Source: Hermatobates lingyangjiaoensis (taxonomy: Eukaryota > Arthropoda > Insecta > Hemiptera > Hermatobatidae). From it: a stretch of DNA of 64,000 bases. Made by a program: the position numbers and the translations under genes. Of this stretch, positions 57,600 to 64,000 are shown one piece after another (position 1 is the first letter of the stretch; every line of letters begins with the position of its first letter). Under the pieces are notes generated by a model. That model worked only from the letters and a program-made list of their open reading frames with translations, ran no database searches and had not been told where the DNA came from. The stretch is taken from positions 72,501 to 136,500 of the forward strand of contig JAPFBL010000563.1 of NCBI GenBank assembly GCA_026182355.1. Reading direction: 5' to 3'.

Positions 57600-57760
57600 T
57601 TGTGACAATTTTCTATATATATATATTATATATAATATATATATAATATATATAATATTTCTATATATATATACTTTTTCGATGTATGTATATAATAATC
57701 ATATATATATATAATATATATATATATATAATATACATATATGAAATAAAAAGATTTCAC
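57600..57760. repeat. TA-rich array after P1
   Basis: Interrupted (TA)n tracts, several with 'tatatataatatata' phase shifts, between P1 and the next family A copy. Confidence 0.8.
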
Positions 57761-57951
57761 ATAAACACGAGAAATAACAATCAATGATCAAACCACTGAA
57801 ATACCCAAACTGAGTTGGGTTTTTGACTCTGACAAAGACCGCTTGTTACGGTTGAAAGATTTTAGTCTTGTTTTCCCATTTTCTTATTGTGGTTAGGTCA
57901 TTGATATATATACAAACATGCGCACTTATGACCCAGCAGCCCGAAATATAT

Positions 57952-57995
<44 letters not shown>

Positions 57996-58120
57996 CAAAA
58001 TTTCACAAGAAACACGTGAAACACCAATCTTCAAACTACATTAAAAATTGAAAAGAAAGACTAAGATCTTTCAACCGTAACAAGCGATCTTCATAAGAGT
58101 CAAATCCCAACCGACTGGTT
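57755..58120. mobile_element. Family A copies around a second TA tract
   Basis: 57758-57905: left outer end, then plus core with CTGACAA and GAAAGATTTTAGTC. 58005-58118 (minus): CTTATGAAGATCGC, mutated first box, with GAAAGATCTTAGTC. Confidence 0.62.
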
Positions 58121-58139
58121 ATATATATATATATATATT

Positions 58140-58655
58140 AGTCCACTTAAAATTCGAAAAAACGATCCAAACTGGACGCAAATCAGTTCACAAACGAAGA
58201 AAAGCAACACACAAAGAAAGAGACACACTTACAAACTCAAATTTTCGGATGATCCGTCTTCAGGAGAAAAGAGAGAAAGGGCGACCAAGCACGCCGGAAA
58301 CACTTACAAACTCAAATTTTCGGATGATCCGTCTTCAGGAGAAAAGAGAGAAAGGGCGACCAAGCACGCCGGTGTTTCCGGAAACCTTTGGTTTCCAGTG
58401 CTCCCTTAACTTAACTCGCCTTAAAAAAAAAAAAAAAAAATCAGTTCACAAACGAAGAAAAGCAACACACAAAGAAAGAGACACACTTACAAACTCAAAT
58501 TTTCGGATGATCCGTCTTCAGGAGAAAAGAGAGAAAGGGCGACCAAGCACGCCGGAAACACCGGCGTGCTTGGTCGCCCTTTCTCTCTTTTCTCCTGAAG
58601 ACGGATCATCCGAAAATTTGAGTTTGTAAGTGTGTCTCTTTCTTTGTGTGTTGCT
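58140..58655. mobile_element. Family C array: three minus units and one plus unit
   Basis: Minus cores lie at about 58232-58272, 58308-58348 and 58490-58530. The plus core is at 58597-58632. All have CTGAAGA, C, GGATCATCC, GAAA, ATTT, GAG. The units at 58228 and 58304 are direct repeats 76 bp apart. The flanking string 'tcagttcacaaacgaagaaa' is repeated at 58183 and 58441 around an A18 run. The last minus and the plus unit form a hairpin folding at about 58557. Confidence 0.78.
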
Positions 58656-58659
58656 TATA

Positions 58660-58768
58660 TATATATTAGTGTATATTGGCAGCAGATTCTCTTGTAAACA
58701 TATTTTATCAAAGTAGACGGCAGCTTCCGCATTCACGACTTTTTTGCTGGTGTTTTCTAGTTTTTCCA
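58660..58768 (-). pseudogene. P2 inverted 5' stub: PLE-K N-terminal peptide (-)
   Basis: Minus strand reads KTSKKVVNAEAAVYFDKICL then QENLLPIYTNI, ending at (TA)n (58656-58665). It joins head-to-head at about 58768 to the plus-strand P2 coding region, as in P1. Confidence 0.75.
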
Positions 58769-59583
58769 GGAAAAAGTGGATGTCCTGAACAATACCGAAG
58801 TGCGACAATTTATGCTTATGTTAAAAGAGCTTTCACACACTGTAGCGAGTGGAGCTCCCTCAATGATGAGTTAGAGAAGTCAACTCAGATTCTTATTAAT
58901 AATGGGTACTCTAACCAGGAAGTTTCTGACATTATTGAAAAATTCATGAACCGATGGCACGCTAAGTCTGGAGAACCAAATGTAACCAATCCAGGAGAAA
59001 CAATAGATCTCTACTATAGAGCATATATGCACAGTTTCTACAAACAAGATGAACGTGCACTAAGAAAGATCATTCGCACTAATGTTTTCCCGACAAATGA
59101 AACTGATAAACTCCGACTTAGAATTTACTACCAAAGCAAAACAACTCTAAACCTTCTCCTTAAAAACCGCCCCCACAGGGATCTCAGTGCTGCAAAAAAG
59201 TCACTTGGTGTACCAATATACATGTAATACCAGAACTGTGAACCCTGTCCTACAAAGTACACCGGGATGACTACAACCAGACTATCAAGACGTCTTACCT
59301 TCCATCTTACAGCAGGTACCCCAAAAAACCATACGAGACAAGTACATAATACAACATTAACGAGGAAATGTTAGAGAAAGTAATAACAACTTTAAGAATA
59401 GAAAATAATACCAGCCGCCTTCATATCCTCGAGGCCTTATACATCAAGGACATCCAACCTTCTATGAACATTCAGGCCAACAGTACAGGCATAATACCAA
59501 GTTGTAAGAACTTCAATATTTCTTATAAACTTAATAGGCCTACACTGACAGGACCCCCAAGCAATGTGTATAACAAGTTGTAA
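58769..59583 (+). pseudogene. P2 PLE-K: connector and GIY-YIG endonuclease, RT missing
   Basis: The plus frame from about 58769 to TAA 59225-59227 has YRSATIYAYVKRAFTHCSEW, VSDIIEKFMNRWH, IDLYYRAYMHSFYKQDERAL and LRIYYQSKTTLNLLLKNRPH. Past the stop the same frame gives YQNCEPCPTKYTGMTTTRLS then HLTAGTPKNHTRQ, the GIY-YIG start. One missing base near 59357 shifts the frame to LEKVITTLRIENN, LHILEALYIKDIQPSMNIQ, ending at 59583. In the YIG position I read YTG. The reverse transcriptase is entirely absent (5' truncation at the inverted junction). The endonuclease would nick the target for priming. This copy cannot make a whole protein. Confidence 0.85.
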
Positions 59584-59723
59584 CTGTCCACTTGTCACAG
59601 TGGACTTGTTTTTTCACAATGATTGTCTATTTCTGTTTATCCTCTTAATTTTAATCATTTTAATGTTTGTTTAACCTTTTCAAAATTGTTATTATGTTAG
59701 TTTAATCAGTTTATACGATATAC

Positions 59724-59757
59724 CTGATGATCATTTCAGCGAAATCGAAAGCTTGTA
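59724..59757 (+). ncRNA. Hammerhead-like core of P2 (PLE-K)
   Basis: CTGATGA (59724-59730), T, a helix II with ATTTC-AGC-GAAAT, GAAA (59747-59750), GC, T, T (59754), GTAAAT. Palindrome AGCT spans helix III. Helix I is weak here. It lies 140 bp after the endonuclease stop and 45 bp before the pLTR ATG at 59801. Confidence 0.6.
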
Positions 59758-60263
59758 AATAAAAATATATTACTGAGTAACCTACGAAATTATTTCTTCG
59801 ATGTCTCTGGGACAACTCCTTCACGAAATCACTCCCTACCAAAGAAAACTAGTTAGAAAACTAGAAAACACCAGCAAAAAGGTCGTGAATACGGAAGCTG
59901 CCGTCTACTTTAATAATATATATATATATATATATACAGAGTTAATATGTATGTATTATTATTTATTCATGTAGTGATTTTTTGAGGTGCATTTAGGGTC
60001 CCGTGTAAGAATAAGTAAAAATATATTATTGAGTAACCTACGAAATTATTTCTTCGATGTCTCTGGGACAACTCCTTCACGAAATCACTGCCTACCAAAG
60101 AAAACTTAGTTAGAAAACTAGAAAACACCAGCAAAAAGGTCGTGAGTGCGGAAGCTGCCGTCTACTTTAATAAATATATATATATATATATATACAGAGT
60201 TAATATGTATGTATTATTATTAATTCATGTAGTGACTTTTTGTGGTGCATTTAGGGTCCCGTT
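59758..60263 (+). repeat. P2 pLTR with N-terminal peptide, tandemly duplicated (256 bp)
   Basis: ATG 59801 opens a frame MSLGQLLHEITPYQRKLVRK then LENTSKKVVNTEAAVYFN, running into (TA)n at 59918. The whole segment recurs from 60016, with ATG at 60057 and one frameshifting extra A after 'aaaact'. The duplication also includes 60-70 bp of flanking non-PLE sequence ('agttaatatgtatgtattat' to 'tttagggtcccgt'), so it arose after insertion. Confidence 0.85.
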
Positions 60264-60264
60264 G

Positions 60265-60900
60265 CCCAGTGTGTGTTTTTTTACGCTTCCCCTTCCAGGG
60301 ATTAGAGCTATCCGTAGTATTATTATGTCAAATATTGCTCTGATACCTGATTGCACGGCTGGCCCAAGTACCGTAAGGATATGACTCACTCTTTGACGTC
60401 TACATGAACATTTGCACGTGATTAAGTATTAGTAGGCTAGCAAAAATGACCTGTTAAGAAGTGCAGAGTGAGCGGATGAGAGGCGATCGTTGCAATTACC
60501 ATCCTTGTCTAGACAACTCCGGTGAACAGGCTCGCATCATTATCAGGCCGTCACCGTTAGGGTCGCCCTGACCTTTCCCAGCGTCTTCAGCTCTGCTACA
60601 TTCCTGCTACTAGGTGTGGTTAGGGTCGTCTAAAGGCATCTGTTTGAGGGAGCAGTACTGAAAATGAATAGCCGCTCTTTAGAGTCTTGACACAGAAAAA
60701 AAAAAAAAAAATGCATATATTATTATCAAAATTCAAAATGGCTTTCTTGAATACTTGTTCCAAAGAATTAACTAATCCTGATTATAATCAGGCGTTTCGC
60801 CAAAAATTGTTAGCCATTTTCTAACTTTTTTTTGTAAGGAAAATATTTTTTTTTGTATTTTTGCTTTTACGACTACAATTTTAAGTATAGAGAAGTAATT
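60265..60900. other. G+C-richer unassigned stretch
   Basis: 60290-60640 is distinctly less A/T-rich than the rest ('gtcaccgttagggtcgccct'). I see no splice-flanked frame or repeat end. It may be older single-copy sequence. Confidence 0.35.
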
Positions 60901-60901
60901 A

Positions 60902-60955
60902 TTAATCAAACCACAATATGTAAAGAGAAAAAAAAACTAAGATCTTTCAACCGTA
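60902..60955 (-). mobile_element. Family A fragment
   Basis: 'aaaccacaatatg', then 'aactaagatctttcaaccgt', where it stops at an A/T repeat; half core only. Confidence 0.55.
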
Positions 60956-61028
60956 TTGATATATTTCAATATATATCAAAATTTATTAAATCCCGAATTT
61001 TATTAGACAGGACTAAAGAGTGAAATGT

Positions 61029-61051
61029 AGGGGGGGGGGGGGGGGGGGGGG
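61029..61051. repeat. Poly-G run
   Basis: Homopolymer of about 22-23 G. The other long C/G runs are at 32560, 37183, 38885 and 47840. Confidence 0.9.
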
Positions 61052-61144
61052 TTTGTACGATACCACTCTGGGCGTCGAAACAACAGTTAAATTCATGCAT
61101 TTGTTGATACTACTGTCAGTAAAGATATTATAAACTTCCGTAAT

Positions 61145-61215
61145 ACTTCATATATCGCTGGTGGAGTCGCCCGACCAGTTTCGGAAACGGATCATCAATG
61201 GGACTTAACTTACTT
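61145..61215 (-). mobile_element. Family J hammerhead-like core
   Basis: Minus strand: TTGATGA, T, CCGTTTCC, GAAA, CTGGTC, GGGCGAC. Shares TTGANGA and the trailing CGAC with the copy at 22640; the palindrome is mutated (ACTGGT). Confidence 0.45.
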
Positions 61216-61219
61216 ATGG

Positions 61220-61785
61220 AAGTCAGGGATATAAACACCTATAAAAATCAATATTACCAATCTATGTCTAAATTTCTTACCTATTTTTTTTATGAATTTA
61301 ACCTGTTTTTATTCCTTTACAATTCAAGTCCTTATCATGTTTATCCTATCGTCTTTTCAAGTTTTTATTAGTTGGAATATTATATCTGTTTGTTGTTCGA
61401 TATGGGTAGCTAATAAACGAACAAAGCAACCACCAAAAGGGATATAATAATCGATGCAATGTAAAACATGAAAAGACGACAGGGTGGACATAACAAGGTC
61501 GACTTGAATTTGTAAGATAATAAAAACAGGTTAAATGAACTATATACGAGATATGACGGAAGTTTTTAAAAATACGAGTATTATAAAAAAAGATTCGTTA
61601 ATGCCCCTGAGTGAAGGCTATATCCTACAGAAGTACTGTCTTTTGAATATGAATGAATGCTAAATGAATATATGTTGGCTGGATACCTTCAGATCTTTAA
61701 ATTGCTAAATCTGAAATGTTACAGACGGACACAGGAGGGACAAACTAGGGGAATAGATTTGTCATGCTAATATTGTTTTGGACTG
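61220..61785. other. Unassigned
   Basis: Loose inverted similarity between 'cttatcatgtttatcctatc' (61330) and 'catgaaaagacgacag' (61468) suggests a family J inverted pair, heavily decayed. Confidence 0.35.
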
Positions 61786-61789
61786 AATA

Positions 61790-62127
61790 CAGGAGAACTT
61801 CACAGTATGAGTTTAATTCGTTCCCAGACAGCTCACATTGTGACTTACTAATATTACAAAGCCATTTTTCACGATGAAATTAATATGAAATAAATAATCT
61901 CTTCCTTTTTAAAAATGCTCGTTTTTAAGACTATTTTTTAAACACAAAAAATGCATACAAAAAATAATAATGTTTTATTAATCTAATGGAGACCATATAA
62001 GTGTGAGGAAGACGGTCACTCATACTATGAATTTTTACTCGTCATATGAGACAAAAATTCATACGAATGACTGCTAGTAAAACGAATTGCTCGTACCAGG
62101 AGACATTCGTACTATCACGTTTTACTG
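61790..62127 (-). mobile_element. pogo/Tigger-like non-autonomous element, copy 2
   Basis: Ends CAGGAGAACTTC and inverse-type 'cacgttttactg', flanked by TA at 61788-61789 and 62128-62129. Reverse-orientation match of 8569-8973. Length 338 bp, no transposase. Confidence 0.75.
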
Positions 62128-62129
62128 TA

Positions 62130-62900
62130 CATCCAACTGTAAAAGTAAACATTCTTTTCTACTTTTTAAAAACGTGTATAGTTGAATTTTTTTGTTAATA
62201 CATAATGATTTGAATCAGTAAATTTGTTAGTCTGAAAAGTAATTCAAAGATGTTAGTTGAAAGTTCCTGTCTACTTAGCAAATCATTGTGCCTACTGGGC
62301 GACTCTTCAAGCAGAACAAGGATTCTCGTTTGTTAAAATGGCACAATTTTCGTGTAGTCGACAAGAGTTCTACTCTATATCAGAAAAAAAAAGAATCTTA
62401 CGAATAATAATGGTAAATTTAATAAATAAGATGCTTTTAAACTTCTTTCTTACTTCTTAGTACGAGGTTCCAAAGCCTTCGGCTTTAATAGCTCGATGTC
62501 CCCGAAACAGATTGTAGCTAAGGGCAGAAACTGCTTACTACTAAAAGCAATGCTTTTAGTAAGATTTACATGTTTTTAAAACAGCTGGGAGAAAAAAAGA
62601 AAGGGTTGTTTTATGTTTATTTCAAGATTTACTTAAGGATAATTGAATCTAATACTTTAATCAGCTCTACTGTTAGCACACTTCCCTGTTTTCGGTATTT
62701 CCTGTCCTGGAATGACTGATTCACAGCCACTCGGAGCACTCTCTCTCCGGATCTACGTATACAATTTGAACACAACCCACTGTCACTCTAAGCTCTAACT
62801 ACTGCTTTCTAGCTGAATAGTCTTTATGAACCACTCAAGAGAATGTTGGTTACTGGAGGAATCAGACCTCCTAAACATAAAACAATTACTACAAATCATC
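62130..62900. other. Unassigned
   Basis: A short hairpin 'aaagccttcggcttt' at 62471-62487 and 'actaaaagcaatgcttttag' at 62541. No gene. Confidence 0.35.
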
Positions 62901-62904
62901 ATAT

Positions 62905-63123
62905 TTCATAAATATATACCAAAAACAAAATTTATATGTCTGTCCTATATAGAAATAAAACTGGAGACATTTAAATACAAAGAGAAATATGGCTATTATA
63001 TAAATTTCTTCCGGGGAATTAACTTCGGTATTTTGATCAGAGTCCTTTTTTAGGATCTACCGCCCATAACCAAAATGCCAGAATATAATCTACCGGCTTA
63101 GCGACTCCGAGGAGATCAGCTAG
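62905..63123 (+). mobile_element. Non-autonomous Helitron-like element, copy 2
   Basis: Matches 19610-19834 along its length ('gaaataaaactggagacatt', 'ttttttaggatctaccgccc') and ends 'gatcagCTAG' before T. The terminal GC hairpin has decayed. Confidence 0.7.
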
Positions 63124-63129
63124 TATTTC

Positions 63130-63950
63130 ATAAATGTGTAAATTATATAGTGTTTTAAAATATTTTACATTAAAATATTTTTCCAAAAAAAAATCATCAA
63201 TTTTGTTACATTATTCTGAAGTGTTTCTTGAATATCTAACTACATCCCTTGTACTCCTCTTCTGATGTCCTGATAATTAATTCTTGTTTGAAATATCCAT
63301 TGCGATGTTCTATTCATGTTCTATGCATTTTCATTTTGAAAAGTTCAGTTGCTGGACCGCCTTTTGTTCATTTTAGAGTACACTTGCCCCTCGGATTTCT
63401 GTACAAATTGAAACCGAAACTGGTCCGGAAACAGAAAAATCCGGGAATTGGTAACACTGGTAAGTGGTAGCCTAATGGTGGGTAGAGTATGCATATGAGA
63501 AGGGAGGATAGCTAGGCTATTCTCTGGCTCACCTAGCCTTAAATCACAATAACAGTCATAAAACACAGGTGGATACAGTTTATATACTTTATTATACTTT
63601 ATGTTTATGTTTATTATACTTTAAAATAGGTCATAATAATATTGTTTATTCATAATAAAGGAATAGTTGGCTTAAGATAATGAAATTGGAGTAGCCTAGG
63701 CTACTCGGTCTCACTCTGCCCTCAATGTCAATTACCAATACCCCGATGATAACTTACGCTATTCGTAGAAAAAAAAGTAAAGAAACTCAAAAGTACGCTT
63801 TCTTGAAGTAAAAAAAACTCGATGTAATCCAAAGGTGAGGGGGGTCGATTATACCAAACTAGAATACTGTGAAGACAGTAAGGAAAGGTGGTAAAATTCT
63901 GGTCAAATCAGGGTAAACAAGGAGTTTAAGAAGAAATTAGTAAAAGTTAT
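63130..63950. other. Unassigned; right part is probably PLE 3' UTR (-)
   Basis: 63850-63953 lies directly downstream (minus strand) of the PLE C-terminus at 63954 and shares 'agtaa'-rich phrases with 39420-39480. No pLTR is seen, so the element may be 3'-truncated or diverged. Confidence 0.35.
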
Positions 63951-63953
63951 CTG

Positions 63954-64000
63954 CTAGCAGTCAACCTTTGTAGGCAAAGCTATTGCTCTTATTAGCACTG
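63954..64000 (-). pseudogene. PLE protein C-terminus, cut by the window edge
   Basis: The minus strand reads VLIRAIALPTKVDC then TAG (63956-63954). It aligns with TFITRGIASSKRVDS at the C-terminus of the family A PLE at 39482. The rest of the protein would lie beyond 64000, so a longer PLE may be present there. Confidence 0.6.

Noticed and set aside
58249..58629. A 126-codon frame with internal repeats
   Set aside because: It is the translation of the tandem family C ribozyme repeats.
684..61215. Regularly recurring motif ('gaagaccgcttgttacggtt') considered as a CRISPR-like array
   Set aside because: Copies are dispersed over 60 kb in both orientations, with long variable gaps, no spacers and a eukaryotic context.
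1..64000. Bacterial or viral gene content
   Set aside because: No dense coding, ribosome binding sites or viral replication and capsid genes; the only long coding region is the PLE.

Overview
The window reads as intergenic DNA of an invertebrate animal, rich in A+T and in transposable elements. Four things point that way: no operons or dense coding, many (TA)n, (CT)n and poly-C/G tracts, tRNA-derived SINEs with target-site duplications, and many Penelope-like elements (PLEs). The TTAGG-like SINE tail weakly suggests an arthropod. No complete host gene is visible. The only non-transposon coding candidate is one possible exon at 53110-53216.

The dominant content is PLE-derived. Copy P1 (55212-57590) encodes a reverse transcriptase (RT) plus a GIY-YIG endonuclease, broken by one in-frame stop and one base insertion. 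Two copies of a second lineage, here PLE-K, lie at 58660-59935 (+) and 43563-44730 (-). Smaller coding fragments lie at 5471, 21697, 36434, 39482, 46973 and 63954. Scattered among them are dozens of solo pseudo-LTRs (pLTRs), often as head-to-head inverted pairs and mostly bounded by (TA)n. I sort them by sequence into families A to K; these letters are only labels for this report.

Most pLTR families carry a minimal hammerhead-ribozyme core: CTGANGA, helix II, GAAA, a very short helix III, then UH and a helix I strand. The P1 ribozyme (57510-57547) sits just downstream of the endonuclease, the PLE-K ribozyme (59724-59754) lies between the endonuclease and a conserved N-terminal peptide, and the family A pLTR at 39203-39325 follows a PLE C-terminus. 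These arrangements tie the motif to PLEs. In every family the segment across helix III is a short perfect palindrome, which is what pairing of two ribozymes through helix III would need.

Other layers: a tRNA-derived SINE with two alternative 3' tails (about ten copies); three pogo/Tigger-like families with TA targets (8569, 61790, 12404, 30598); Helitron-like 3' ends (19834, 63123, 21667); a 1.25-kb element with arms of about 0.4 kb (48321-49568); two minisatellites (9491, 17750); and local duplications (15275, 30440/31020, 59760/60016). The long stretches in between are A/T-rich and show nothing I can identify.
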